Source: FW021-bin31 sp964467635 (GTDB lineage: Bacteria; Bacteroidota; Bacteroidia; Chitinophagales; Chitinophagaceae). Taken from it: DNA of 56,180 nucleotides. Location of the stretch: positions 1 through 56,180 of the forward strand of contig CAYXRN010000006.1 of the NCBI GenBank assembly GCA_964467635.1, given 5' to 3'. The first letter of the stretch is position 1, and each line of letters opens with the position of its first letter. The position numbers were made by a program, and so were the translations under genes. Shown one piece after another: positions 1-8,219 of the stretch. The notes beneath the pieces were generated by a model. That model saw only the letters and a program-made list of their open reading frames with translations, ran no database searches and was not told the origin of the DNA.

Positions 1-114
1 AGATGAATGTAACAACCATAACTGACGAGTAGATTCTTGTTTTAACCTACGGACCCATTGTGAAATGGATAAGCGAGGTATGTAACGAATAAGAAAGATT
101 TCCAATCTCTTCAA
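1..114 (-). pseudogene. IS200/IS605-type (Y1) transposase remnant, middle part, cut by window edge
   Basis: Reading the minus strand from 114 down to 1 gives 38 open codons after an in-frame TAG (115-117). The peptide includes FLIRYIPRLSISQW followed by VRRLKQESTRQLW, which resembles the segment after the HUH motif in Y1 transposases of the IS200/IS605 family (typically HxHFLI..P..S...V..LK..ST..LW). The expected HxH is missing just before FLIRY and upstream frames are broken by stops, so this is a decayed copy, not an intact gene. It continues past position 1, so the C-terminal half is not visible. The identification is by motif memory, not by alignment. Confidence 0.55.
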
Positions 115-179
115 CTACTTTTCCATTTTTTAATCCGCACAAATGGCATATTGCAGCTCCCATTCATATTTTCGGTAAA

Positions 180-210
180 TTGGAAGAATGAAAGCGGTGG
201 AATATATTTG
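180..210 (+). promoter_or_regulatory. Bacteroidota-type promoter of folA
   Basis: TTG at 180-182, 20 bases, then TATATTTG at 203-210, which fits the Bacteroidota -33/-7 pattern (TTG, about 19-21 bases, TAnnTTTG). The folA ATG follows 20 bases later. Confidence 0.6.
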
Positions 211-230
211 CGTACTCAAATAATTATTCC

Positions 231-722
231 ATGCGTCTTTCTGCCATTACTGCTATCGCAAAAAATAACATCATTGGTAAAGACAATACTTTGCCCTGGC
301 ACCTCCCGGCTGACATGCGGTTTTTCAAGAAAACGACCATGGGGCATGTGGTAATCATGGGTAGAAAGACCTACGAATCTTTTAAAAAAGCGCTTCCGGG
401 TCGGACGAACATCGTCATTACCCGCCAGAAAGGCTATGAACTTGCTGATGCTATTGTTGTCCACAGCCTACAGGAAGGCATTGACAAAGCCAAAGCCATT
501 GAAAATGAAGAGGCTTTCATTTTGGGAGGGGCCCAAATCTACGAACAAAGCCTGCCGGTTCTTGACCGCCTGTACCTCACCCGTATCTATGAGGATTTCG
601 AAGGAGACACCGCTTTTCCCGCCTTTAATGCCGGGGAGTGGGAAATGACCAGCATAGAGCCCCATGAACCGGACGAAAAGAATAAATATTTCTATGCCTT
701 TCAAATTTGGGACAAAAAGTAG
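231..722 (+). CDS. folA: Dihydrofolate reductase
   Basis: Reduces 7,8-dihydrofolate to tetrahydrofolate with NADPH in the cytoplasm, supplying one-carbon carriers for thymidylate and purine synthesis. The 163-residue protein has the usual bacterial DHFR length. The active-site segment LPWHLPADMRFF lies at about residues 21-32 with the acidic proton donor D28 (equivalent to E. coli D27), followed by the NADPH-binding MGRKTYESF. The later GGAQIY matches the conserved GG-x-x-(I/V)Y cofactor segment. The ATG at 231 is supported by a well-formed promoter 20 bases upstream. It appears monocistronic: a 224-base gap with a hairpin separates it from mnmA. Confidence 0.96.
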   Translation: MRLSAITAIAKNNIIGKDNTLPWHLPADMRFFKKTTMGHVVIMGRKTYESFKKALPGRTNIVITRQKGYELADAIVVHSLQEGIDKAKAIENEEAFILGGAQIYEQSLPVLDRLYLTRIYEDFEGDTAFPAFNAGEWEMTSIEPHEPDEKNKYFYAFQIWDKK

Positions 723-830
723 AAGATTCTACATACTCAGGGCTGGCGGGGCGGTGCCGCTTGTTCAAGCCTTGTTTTTACCCCTTTTTGGAGCCAGTTG
801 GTAGCTTCCGCAGGGGCAAAAACGCAAAAA

Positions 831-860
831 CCCGGTACAAAATGCACCGGGCCTTTACGC
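831..860 (+). terminator. Possible terminator hairpin after folA
   Basis: CCCGGT (831-836) and ACCGGG (846-851) form a perfect 6-bp stem with a 9-base loop, preceded by A-rich and followed by moderately T-rich sequence. It is the only obvious structure in the folA-mnmA gap and could terminate folA transcription. The T tract is weak. Confidence 0.45.
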
Positions 861-995
861 TTTAACCTATTTTTAACCTAAATTACTTATTTACATGCAA
901 TTACCTTGCCAAACTCACAGATGGGAAGAATAATTTAAAGAATGCCGTGCTTTTAGATATTCGTCCCGATCAGCGGGCCTTCCATTCTTTTTGGC

Positions 996-1003
996 TAATT
1001 TTG
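996..1003 (+). promoter_or_regulatory. -7 promoter box directly before mnmA
   Basis: TAATTTTG matches TAnnTTTG and ends 6 bases before the ATG at 1010. Transcription would start at or within a few bases of that ATG, so the mRNA may be nearly leaderless. No clear -33 TTG is visible at the usual spacing. Confidence 0.45.
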
Positions 1004-1009
1004 CATATT

Positions 1010-2149
1010 ATGAGTAGAAAAGGAAAAGTGTTAGTTGCGATGAGCGGCGGTATTGACAGTACGGTTACCGCACTGATGTTGCATGATCAGGGTTATGAAG
1101 TCGTCGGCATTACGATGAAGACCTGGGATTATGCCACGGCGGGAAGCAGCAAAAAGGAGACCGGCTGCTGTAATCTGGATTCCTTCAATGATGCGCGGGC
1201 AGCTGCCGTTGAACATGGTTTTCCGCATTTTGTGATCGACATACGGAAGGAGTTTGGAGATTTTGTGATCAACAACTTTGTAGACGAGTACCTGGCTGGG
1301 CGTACTCCCAATCCCTGTGTACTTTGCAATACGCATATAAAATGGGAAGCTTTACTGAAGCGGGCCAATGGCCTGGACTGTGATTACATCGCTACCGGAC
1401 ACTACGCTAACATACGCGAAGAAAATGGCCGTCAGGTGGTATCCAAAGGGTTGGATGATACAAAAGATCAGAGCTACGTGCTTTGGGGGGTGACCCAGGC
1501 GTGCCTGGCACGCACCATCCTGCCCCTGGGGAAATACCGCAAAACAGAGATTCGCCAGATGGCCCTGGATTATGGCTATCCCGAACTGGCTAAGAAAAGC
1601 GAAAGCTATGAAATATGTTTCGTGCCCGATAACAATTATCGTGGCTTCTTAAAGCATAAAGTAGAAGGGCTGGAAGAAAGCGTGAACGGGGGCGACTTTG
1701 TCTGGATAGACGGGACCGTACTCGGTAAACACAAGGGGTATCCTTTTTATACCATCGGACAGCGCAAAGGCCTGGGCATCGCTTTGGGCAAACCGGTATT
1801 TGTGATCGAAATTATTCCGGAAACAAACACCGTTGTTTTAGGAGATGAAAAAGACCTTGAACGGCAACAAATGTGGGTTGGGAAACTGAACCTGCAGAAA
1901 TATACCGAAATACCCGAGGGCATGGAAGCGGTAACAAAGATTCGCTATAAAGACAAAGGCACCTTAAGTCATCTTTATCACGAAAAGGACCAACTGCGGG
2001 TTGACTTTTATTCGGGTGCCAAAGGAGTGGCTCCCGGGCAGTCAGCGGTATTTTATGAAGGAGATGATGTGCTGGGAGGCGGTATAATTCAACGATATCC
2101 GGTTCCGGCTACCGGAAGAGATAAACACGTATTGGCAGGCGGAGTTTAA
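1010..2149 (+). CDS. mnmA: tRNA-specific 2-thiouridylase MnmA
   Basis: Transfers sulfur to C2 of U34 in tRNA-Lys, tRNA-Glu and tRNA-Gln, using ATP to adenylate the uridine. The N-terminus carries the PP-loop MSGGIDST. The first catalytic cysteine pair is in NPCVLCN, and the second catalytic cysteine is in SYEICFVPD. GQRKGLGIALG is a family signature. The frame is open from an ATG at 947, but the extra 21 residues precede the conserved MSRKGKVLVAMSGG start and overlap the -7 box, so 1010 is preferred (379 residues, the normal length). DUF4254, GT9 and MFS genes follow on the same strand after 43 bases. Confidence 0.95.
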   Translation: MSRKGKVLVAMSGGIDSTVTALMLHDQGYEVVGITMKTWDYATAGSSKKETGCCNLDSFNDARAAAVEHGFPHFVIDIRKEFGDFVINNFVDEYLAGRTPNPCVLCNTHIKWEALLKRANGLDCDYIATGHYANIREENGRQVVSKGLDDTKDQSYVLWGVTQACLARTILPLGKYRKTEIRQMALDYGYPELAKKSESYEICFVPDNNYRGFLKHKVEGLEESVNGGDFVWIDGTVLGKHKGYPFYTIGQRKGLGIALGKPVFVIEIIPETNTVVLGDEKDLERQQMWVGKLNLQKYTEIPEGMEAVTKIRYKDKGTLSHLYHEKDQLRVDFYSGAKGVAPGQSAVFYEGDDVLGGGIIQRYPVPATGRDKHVLAGGV

Positions 2150-2192
2150 AAATTCCTGTTTACCATGCTTTAGTCCATTTAAAAGATTCACA

Positions 2193-2846
2193 ATGAACAG
2201 TCAACAGCTCTTTAAAATATTCGCTCAGTGCGTGAATGATTACCAGCATCTATCTGGTGCTAATGGTGATAAGCTAGCAATTGAAAAACGGGTTGATTGT
2301 CCACTACCCAATCGTTATCCGGAGGACTCCCTGGACTACCTGCTTTATAAAAAAAGCCACATTGATAACATCCAGTGGGATCTGGAAGACCTTATTCGGG
2401 ATCCGCAAATCCAACCCGAGGCCGCATTAAAGCTTAAAAGAAGAATAGACGTCAGCAATCAGGAGCGAACGGATATGGTGGAGCAGTTAGATGATTATTT
2501 TCTGGAGCGCTATAAAGCCGTTAGGCCGAAACCCGGCGCAAGGTTGAATACCGAAAGCATAGCCTGGGCATTGGACCGCCTTTCCATCTTGGCGTTAAAA
2601 CTGTACCATATGGGCGTTCAGGCAGACAGGACTGATGCCCCCGAAGCGCATATTAATAAATGCCAGCGAAAATTATCCGTATTGCAAATACAAAAAAAGG
2701 ACCTGATACAGGCTATAGGCGAGCTAATGGAAGATATTGAACAAGGCGTCCGGATTATGAAGGTATACCGTCAGATGAAAATGTACAATGACCCTAATCT
2801 GAACCCCGTTCTTTATGGTAAAAAGGGAAAACAGGTAAGCCAATGA
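2193..2846 (+). CDS. DUF4254 domain protein
   Basis: A 217-residue soluble, mainly helical, charged protein without signal peptide or membrane segment. Its sequence resembles DUF4254, a family found mainly in Bacteroidota and often coded next to a family-9 glycosyltransferase. That is the arrangement here: its TGA overlaps the ATG of the GT9 gene in an ATGA junction, implying translational coupling. No enzymatic motif is visible. The context suggests a partner role in lipopolysaccharide or surface-glycan core synthesis, but that is inference. The family call is from memory of the motif around the SLDYLLYKKSHIDN segment. Confidence 0.75.
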   Translation: MNSQQLFKIFAQCVNDYQHLSGANGDKLAIEKRVDCPLPNRYPEDSLDYLLYKKSHIDNIQWDLEDLIRDPQIQPEAALKLKRRIDVSNQERTDMVEQLDDYFLERYKAVRPKPGARLNTESIAWALDRLSILALKLYHMGVQADRTDAPEAHINKCQRKLSVLQIQKKDLIQAIGELMEDIEQGVRIMKVYRQMKMYNDPNLNPVLYGKKGKQVSQ

Positions 2847-3901
2847 GGCTGCTTGTGATCCGGCTGTCGGCCATGGGGGATGTTGCCCTGGCCGTTCCTG
2901 TGCTCAAAGCTGTTTTGAGGCAATATCCCAAGTGTAATATTACCCTGCTTACGCGCCCCGCTTTTGTGCCGATGTTTCAAAATATGGAACGGCTGCATTG
3001 TATAGAAGCAGAAGTGAAAAACAAGCACAAAGGGCTCAATGGTTTATACCGGCTGTACAGAGAAGTAAAAAAACAAAACAAGCCGGATAAGGTTATCGAT
3101 CTGCATGATGTGATGCGCAGTTGGGTACTTTGTGCCCTGTTTAAGAAAGACGGGATTCCTTTTTATAGAATAGATAAAGGCCGGAGCGAAAAGAAGGCGC
3201 TGACCCGGAAGAAAAACAAACAATTTGTACAACTAAAACATTCGGTGACACGCTATCTGGAAACCTTTTTGACGGCAGGCTTCCCGGCGGAACTCTCCGA
3301 ACAGGATTTAGGCTTTGAAGCAGCAAGCATGCCAACAGAATTTTTGATGGCGCACCAATTGCTTCCGAAAGAAGGCTGCTGGATCGGGATTGCCCCTTTT
3401 GCCAAACATCAAGCAAAGATTTGGCCGTTTGAGAAAATGAAAGTGGTGATTCAGGCCTTAAAAAGCAAAGGGTATCAGCTCTTTTTCTTTGGCGGGGGCC
3501 AGGAAGAGATAGCCAGCCTCGGACAGCTCACTCAAGAATGCTCCGGCAGCATTGTTGTTGCGGGAAGACTTCCATTAACTAAAGAATTAGGTCTTATAAA
3601 ACAACTGGATCTGATGATCACCATGGATAGTGCGAACATGCATCTGGCTGCGATCAGTGGAATCCCGGTAGTGTCTATCTGGGGACCTACCCATCCCTAT
3701 GCCGGTTTTGCCCCGCTAAACGGAAATGAGAAATATATCGTACAGCTTCCTCATGAGGAGCTTCCATGTCGCCCGAGTTCTGTATTTGGAAATAAACCCT
3801 GTTTCAGGGGAGACCATGCCTGTATGGAACGTATCGGCCCTTCGCGTGTTATTACTTTAGTGGAGCAGATTATTCAGCAAAGGAAGAGTGAAAGAAAGTG
3901 A
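2843..3901 (+). CDS. Glycosyltransferase family 9 (heptosyltransferase-like)
   Basis: Probable ADP-heptose:LPS heptosyltransferase-type enzyme, acting at the inner face of the cytoplasmic membrane on the lipopolysaccharide core. The 352-residue protein opens with the typical LLVIRLSAMGDVALAVPVL segment (the GT9 RxxxxGDv.l..P signature). Its C-terminal domain has MDSANMHLAAISGIPVVSIWGPTHP as two adjacent conserved pieces, the sugar-nucleotide-binding site of GT9 proteins. Whether Bacteroidota enzymes of this type transfer heptose or another sugar is often unclear, so no symbol is given. It is translationally coupled to the preceding DUF4254 gene, and an MFS gene starts 38 bases downstream. Confidence 0.9.
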   Translation: MRLLVIRLSAMGDVALAVPVLKAVLRQYPKCNITLLTRPAFVPMFQNMERLHCIEAEVKNKHKGLNGLYRLYREVKKQNKPDKVIDLHDVMRSWVLCALFKKDGIPFYRIDKGRSEKKALTRKKNKQFVQLKHSVTRYLETFLTAGFPAELSEQDLGFEAASMPTEFLMAHQLLPKEGCWIGIAPFAKHQAKIWPFEKMKVVIQALKSKGYQLFFFGGGQEEIASLGQLTQECSGSIVVAGRLPLTKELGLIKQLDLMITMDSANMHLAAISGIPVVSIWGPTHPYAGFAPLNGNEKYIVQLPHEELPCRPSSVFGNKPCFRGDHACMERIGPSRVITLVEQIIQQRKSERK

Positions 3902-3939
3902 TGGATCATATGTAAAAGGAAGGAGCGAGAATTTTAATC

Positions 3940-5157
3940 ATGTCGGGGTTTAGTAATCTACCTACTTTCAGGGCGTTTAGAAGCATGAACTATACGCTTT
4001 ACTTTACCGGGCGTTCGTTTTCACAGTTTGGAACCTGGATGCAGCGTACTGCCGTCATGTGGGTGGTTTATTCGCTGACTAATTCGCCTTTTATGTTGGG
4101 GGTCACCTTGTTTGCAGAACAGTTTCCCGCATTCCTGTTATTTATTTTTGGCGGCATTGCAGCGGACCGCTATGACCGGTTTAAGATCGTTAAGATTACG
4201 CAGGTCGCCTCCATGGTTCAGGCCGGTACACTTGCCCTGTTGGTGTTTTTGGGCAACTATAAGGTATGGGAAATCCTTGCGCTCAGTGGTGTTCTGGGGG
4301 TTATTAATGCCTTTGATATTCCGGCCCGACAAACATTGATTCACCATGTTCTGGATGATTCGGCCAATTTGCCGAATGCTTTAGCACTTAATTCCTCCAT
4401 GGCGAGTGTAGCGCGTTTACTCGGTCCCGCACTGTCGGGCATCATACTGGAGACATTAGGTGCGGGAATTTGTTTTTTTATCAACGCCTTGAGTTTCGGT
4501 GCGGTCATATTGTCTTTGCTTTTTATGAAATTGCCTCCTTTTAAGTCGACTGTACAGAAAAAAAATGTCCGAAAGGAACTCTTGGAAGGTTTCTCTTATG
4601 TGAAAAACACCCCTTCTATCGGGTTCATTATACTTACAGTAGGATTGATAGGTTTGTTGATAAGGCCCTACGATACGCTGTTGCCCATTTTTGCCAAAGT
4701 GGTTTTTGAGGGCAATGCGGCGGTCTACGGATACATTACTGCTTTCATCGGGGCAGGCGCTGTGATAGGTACGGTGTACCTGGCCTCTATGAGACGCATG
4801 GCGAAACTTAAAGTGATCCTGCTCATTGGGATCCTTGTCTTATCCTTTGGATTGTTGACCTTTGCTACCAGTAACTCCTTTCCATTGTCCATGGTCTTTG
4901 CGGTTGTTATCGGCTTTGGTACCATTGCGCAAACCACTTTGGGAAATATTATCGTTCAATCGGAAAGTGCGCCGGACATGAGGGGAAGGGCGATCAGCCT
5001 GATGCTGATGGCTATGATCGGAATGGTTCCTTTGGGCAGCTTGTTGATAGGTGCGATTTCAGAGCAGATCGGTGCCCCGGCTGCCATGTTTTGCCAGGGG
5101 ATAACCGGTTTATGCATTGCCCTTTTGTTTGCCTGGTTTTTGAAAAAGAAATTATAA
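3940..5157 (+). CDS. MFS transporter, EntS-like exporter family
   Basis: A 405-residue inner-membrane protein with about 10-12 hydrophobic segments. The N-terminus, with FRAFRSMNYTLYFTGRSFSQ followed by GTWMQRTAV, is typical of the MFS_3 (EntS-type) group of drug and siderophore exporters. The loop motif GGIAADRYDR after helix 2 is the MFS signature. Substrate cannot be told from sequence. The stop codon (5155-5157) abuts the stop of upp on the other strand with no spacer, so the two genes converge tail to tail. Confidence 0.88.
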   Translation: MSGFSNLPTFRAFRSMNYTLYFTGRSFSQFGTWMQRTAVMWVVYSLTNSPFMLGVTLFAEQFPAFLLFIFGGIAADRYDRFKIVKITQVASMVQAGTLALLVFLGNYKVWEILALSGVLGVINAFDIPARQTLIHHVLDDSANLPNALALNSSMASVARLLGPALSGIILETLGAGICFFINALSFGAVILSLLFMKLPPFKSTVQKKNVRKELLEGFSYVKNTPSIGFIILTVGLIGLLIRPYDTLLPIFAKVVFEGNAAVYGYITAFIGAGAVIGTVYLASMRRMAKLKVILLIGILVLSFGLLTFATSNSFPLSMVFAVVIGFGTIAQTTLGNIIVQSESAPDMRGRAISLMLMAMIGMVPLGSLLIGAISEQIGAPAAMFCQGITGLCIALLFAWFLKKKL

Positions 5158-5808
5158 TCAGTCTTGTCTTTTCGGTCCGAAGGCCAGGTCTCCGGCATCT
5201 CCAATACCGGGTACGATATACTTTTTAGCGTTGAGGGTGTCATCAATTGCCCCGGCCCACAAGGTAACTTCAGGAAAGTGTTTAGTCAGGTGATTGATTC
5301 CAGCTGTGGCGGCTATAACGGTGATCACATGCACAGCCCTGGGTATCCCGGATTGAAGGAGTTGTTGCAGTGTTTTAACCAGGGAAGCACCGGTGGCCAG
5401 CATAGGGTCCGCCAGAAGGAGTGTTCGGCCTGTTAGCTCCGGGCAGGACAGGTACTCCAGGTCGATGGAAAAGGAACCGTCCGGTTTATGCTTGCGGTAG
5501 GCGCCGACAAAAGCATGGTCTGCATAATCGAAGACCCGGCTCAGGCCGCTATGCAGCGGGAGACCGGCACGAAGGATCGTAGCCAGCACAGGCTGCTGCT
5601 TTAATATGCTGCAACGGGCTGTGCCCAGGGGGGTGAGTACTTCCTTTTCTATAAATTCCAAATGTTTACTTACTTCATAACCTGCGATTTCTCCTATCCG
5701 TTCGGCGTTGTACCGAAAGCGCATCCTGTCCTGCTGTATACGCTTATCTCTTATTTCCGCCAGCCAGTCACTGACGACAGAGTACCGTTCGCTTAGATTG
5801 ATGACCAT
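5158..5808 (-). CDS. upp: Uracil phosphoribosyltransferase
   Basis: Salvages uracil by converting it with PRPP to UMP in the cytoplasm. The 216-residue protein has the standard length. The PRPP-binding loop appears as LLLADPMLATGAS, the type I PRT signature in UPRTases, and ILRAGLPLHSGLSRVF matches the family's uracil/PRPP site segment. The C-terminal GIGDAGDLAFGP is the conserved uracil-recognition flap. It converges with the MFS gene at zero spacing, and a terminator and the minus-strand oxidoreductase island lie upstream. Only a weak -7-like TATTTTTA is visible at 5838-5845. Confidence 0.95.
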   Translation of the reverse strand: MVINLSERYSVVSDWLAEIRDKRIQQDRMRFRYNAERIGEIAGYEVSKHLEFIEKEVLTPLGTARCSILKQQPVLATILRAGLPLHSGLSRVFDYADHAFVGAYRKHKPDGSFSIDLEYLSCPELTGRTLLLADPMLATGASLVKTLQQLLQSGIPRAVHVITVIAATAGINHLTKHFPEVTLWAGAIDDTLNAKKYIVPGIGDAGDLAFGPKRQD

Positions 5809-5884
5809 GGCTAATATTTTAACTAATTAATTGACGTTAAAAATAGGATAAATAAGCGTCTTACGCCGGCTTGCCCAACAAATA

Positions 5885-5922
5885 AAAAAGGTGGAACAAC
5901 TTCGTGCTCCACCTCTTTTTTT
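5885..5922 (-). terminator. Intrinsic terminator of the oxidoreductase island
   Basis: AGGTGGA (5889-5895) pairs with TCCACCT (5908-5914) in a 7-bp GC-rich stem. An A run precedes and a T run follows on the plus strand, so on the minus strand the hairpin is followed by a U tract just after the Gfo/Idh stop at 5942. The flanks also allow termination in the other direction. Confidence 0.75.
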
Positions 5923-5941
5923 TAACCATGAAAAAGAGAAA

Positions 5942-7414
5942 CTAAAAGGTCAACCCCGGCCAGTTTTCGCGATAGGTACGCTTAACAAATTGGTTGGCCA
6001 GATCAAAATTGGTTACTTTCATATTCTCCGCATCCCATTGCAGGGTTATTCCCCGTCCCGGAAAATGAGATCCTTTTCCGTTTTTATTAGGAACTTTGAT
6101 GTTAAAGCTACGCATAGCCAGGTTGGCCATCAGTATGCTTTCCGTAAGCGGTACTGCGTAGCCGAGGAAAGGAGAATCTACTTCCATATTCCCGTAACCG
6201 GCCAGGCAGGCGTCCACCCATTGTCCGTAGTGCCCGTTTGCACCTCCCGGAATGCGCGGATATTTTTGCGGGACATGCACTTCTTTAGTTCGGGAAGTGG
6301 GCAGCAGTTGCGGGTCTTGTCCATACACGCCACACATCATTTTGCCTTTGGTTCCTTCAAAGATCACCCCGTTTCCGGTATCTCCTTTACCGCCCATGAT
6401 TTCATTGGGCCCCAACTCATCTGGACGTTCCGGCTGAATACCGCCGTCCATCCAATGAATCTTAATCACGTCGCCGTTCTTTCGCTTAAACTTCAGGTGG
6501 GAAGAAGAGGACACCGGGCCGCTTTCAGGATAGTAGGCTTGCTGCCAGTTATTCACATAAGGTGTACTTACGCTACAGGTCACTTCTGTGGGATATTCCA
6601 GCTGAAGCACTTTAAACACGGGTCCAACGATGTGGCAGGCCATATCGCCGATGGCGCCGGTTCCAAAATCCCACCAGCCACGCCAGTTGAAGGGAACTAC
6701 CAGGTCTTCGTATGCCCTCTTTTCTGCCGTTCCCAACCACAGGTCCCAGTGCAGTCCTTCCGGTACAGGCGGTTTTTTATCCGGCCAGGGAATACCCTGT
6801 GGCCAAACAGGACGGTCGGTCCAGCAGTGTACATTGGTAACTTCGCCAATGACACCGGCTTCGTACCATTCTCTCAGCTGCCGTACGCCATCTCCGGAGG
6901 TGCCCTGGTCGCCCATTTGGGTCACTACTTTATAACGTTTGGCCGCCTCTCCCATCATGCGGGCTTCCCAGATGTCGTGTGTTAATGGTTTTTGAACATA
7001 CACATGTTTACCCATCTGCATCGCGTGGAAGCCGACGATCGCGTGGTTGTGATCCGGAATGCCTACACTTACCGCGTCGAAGTGCTTGTGTTCCTTTTCA
7101 AAAAGCTCCCGCCAGTCATGATAGTATTTCGCTTTGGGCCACATCTTTCGGCTGCCGGCTGCTTGACGGTCATCTACATCACATAAATAAGCGATTTCCG
7201 CTTTTCCTGTTTTCGCGAAGTGACGAAGATCGTCGCCTCCCTTACCGCCTGCACCAACGCCGGCAATTATCAATTTGTCACTGGGGGCTACGTAGCCACG
7301 TCCCAACACATGGCGGGGAACAATGTAAAACCCCGCTGCTGCCAAAGAAGCATTGCGAAGAAAGTTTCTACGTGATACGGGTGAATTTTTAACCTGTTTT
7401 TTTTCTTTTGCCAT
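5942..7414 (-). CDS. Gfo/Idh/MocA family oxidoreductase, Tat-exported
   Basis: Probable NAD(P)-dependent sugar oxidoreductase of 490 residues. A twin-arginine signal, SRRNFLR followed by a hydrophobic stretch ending near GRG, occupies residues 14-40, so the enzyme is likely exported folded with its cofactor. The Rossmann motif is GVGAGGKG at about residue 52. The family's EKP catalytic motif reads QKP (YVQKPLTHD), as in a subset of these proteins, so the usual acid is replaced. The C-terminal Gfo/Idh beta domain follows. It is the last gene of a minus-strand group with a small subunit and GMC oxidoreductase upstream. The exact sugar is unknown; a role in 3-keto-glycoside metabolism is inferred from neighbours. 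Confidence 0.88.
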   Translation of the reverse strand: MAKEKKQVKNSPVSRRNFLRNASLAAAGFYIVPRHVLGRGYVAPSDKLIIAGVGAGGKGGDDLRHFAKTGKAEIAYLCDVDDRQAAGSRKMWPKAKYYHDWRELFEKEHKHFDAVSVGIPDHNHAIVGFHAMQMGKHVYVQKPLTHDIWEARMMGEAAKRYKVVTQMGDQGTSGDGVRQLREWYEAGVIGEVTNVHCWTDRPVWPQGIPWPDKKPPVPEGLHWDLWLGTAEKRAYEDLVVPFNWRGWWDFGTGAIGDMACHIVGPVFKVLQLEYPTEVTCSVSTPYVNNWQQAYYPESGPVSSSSHLKFKRKNGDVIKIHWMDGGIQPERPDELGPNEIMGGKGDTGNGVIFEGTKGKMMCGVYGQDPQLLPTSRTKEVHVPQKYPRIPGGANGHYGQWVDACLAGYGNMEVDSPFLGYAVPLTESILMANLAMRSFNIKVPNKNGKGSHFPGRGITLQWDAENMKVTNFDLANQFVKRTYRENWPGLTF

Positions 7415-7454
7415 GTTATTTTCTTTAATTTAAAAATGTGAAAATTAGGGTTTA

Positions 7455-8192
7455 TCAGGATTTGAAGACAAACATTTTATGATGGTCTTCTTTTTTTACG
7501 CATTCTTTTAATTGTTTGGGCGTGTAAGATTTTCCATATTGCTTGAGCACATCATCAGGAACGCCATCCCATATATTGGGCGTGTTTCCCTTGTAACCTA
7601 TGTCTTCTATTCCGATCTTACTGGAGAAGAAGCCAGTGGCGGTCAGGTTGCGCATGAGGCTGAAAAAATCAGCTCCGGGCCGCATTTCCGGTTTTGTTTT
7701 AGCAGGCCAGGCAATTTCATCAACGAGCGCCAGTTGCTGCTTTTTGCTGCAATCAATAAATGTTTTGTTATGCCGCTTGGACGTCTGATAGTCCAACCAG
7801 CGCAAGCCTCCCCGCATAGGGGTCTGGTGATAAGGCATATCTTTAACGATAAACTCTATGAAATCAGGTACGCCGGCATCTGTAGCACTTCCTGAGCGGT
7901 CGTCTTTAGGGATAATGATGTCGGCCAGTACAGCGATAGTGGCCATCTCATGTTCATTAAAAAACTTTTGAGACATGAGCTTCTTATCGCGTTCTCTTTC
8001 CCATTCCTGCCTGCCCGAGGATGCTTCCCAGTCTTTGAATTTCCCGGCCCAGGCAGCGGCCATATTTTCACTGCTTTCGGAATTTCCCTTTGCACCTTTT
8101 TTTTCGCCTTCTTTCGTATTGCACGCTTCCAGCAATAAACCCGCCGATAGGGTGCTGAGTGCCAGGGTCTTTAATGAATCTCGTCTGTCCAT
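7455..8192 (-). CDS. Gluconate 2-dehydrogenase subunit 3 family lipoprotein
   Basis: Small accessory subunit (245 residues) of membrane-associated GMC dehydrogenases. The N-terminus MDRRDSLKTLAL has a Tat-like RR, followed by a hydrophobic stretch and a lipobox-like LLEAC, suggesting a Tat-exported lipoprotein. The body (NEHEMATIAVLADIIIP, then DAGVPDFIEF) is characteristic of the gluconate_2-dh3 family. This subunit is thought to escort the FAD subunit through the Tat pathway and anchor it. It lies 27 bases downstream of the GMC gene and 40 bases before the Gfo/Idh gene, so the three are probably one transcript. Confidence 0.88.
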   Translation of the reverse strand: MDRRDSLKTLALSTLSAGLLLEACNTKEGEKKGAKGNSESSENMAAAWAGKFKDWEASSGRQEWERERDKKLMSQKFFNEHEMATIAVLADIIIPKDDRSGSATDAGVPDFIEFIVKDMPYHQTPMRGGLRWLDYQTSKRHNKTFIDCSKKQQLALVDEIAWPAKTKPEMRPGADFFSLMRNLTATGFFSSKIGIEDIGYKGNTPNIWDGVPDDVLKQYGKSYTPKQLKECVKKEDHHKMFVFKS

Positions 8193-8219
8193 ATTTCTTT
8201 ATATTAGCCCGTTTACTTT

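Noticed and set aside
5891..6985. Long plus-strand frame of 364 codons opposite a Gfo/Idh gene
   Set aside because: It is entirely antisense to a well-supported Gfo/Idh oxidoreductase with Tat signal, Rossmann motif and catalytic region. GC-rich codon bias often leaves such shadows.
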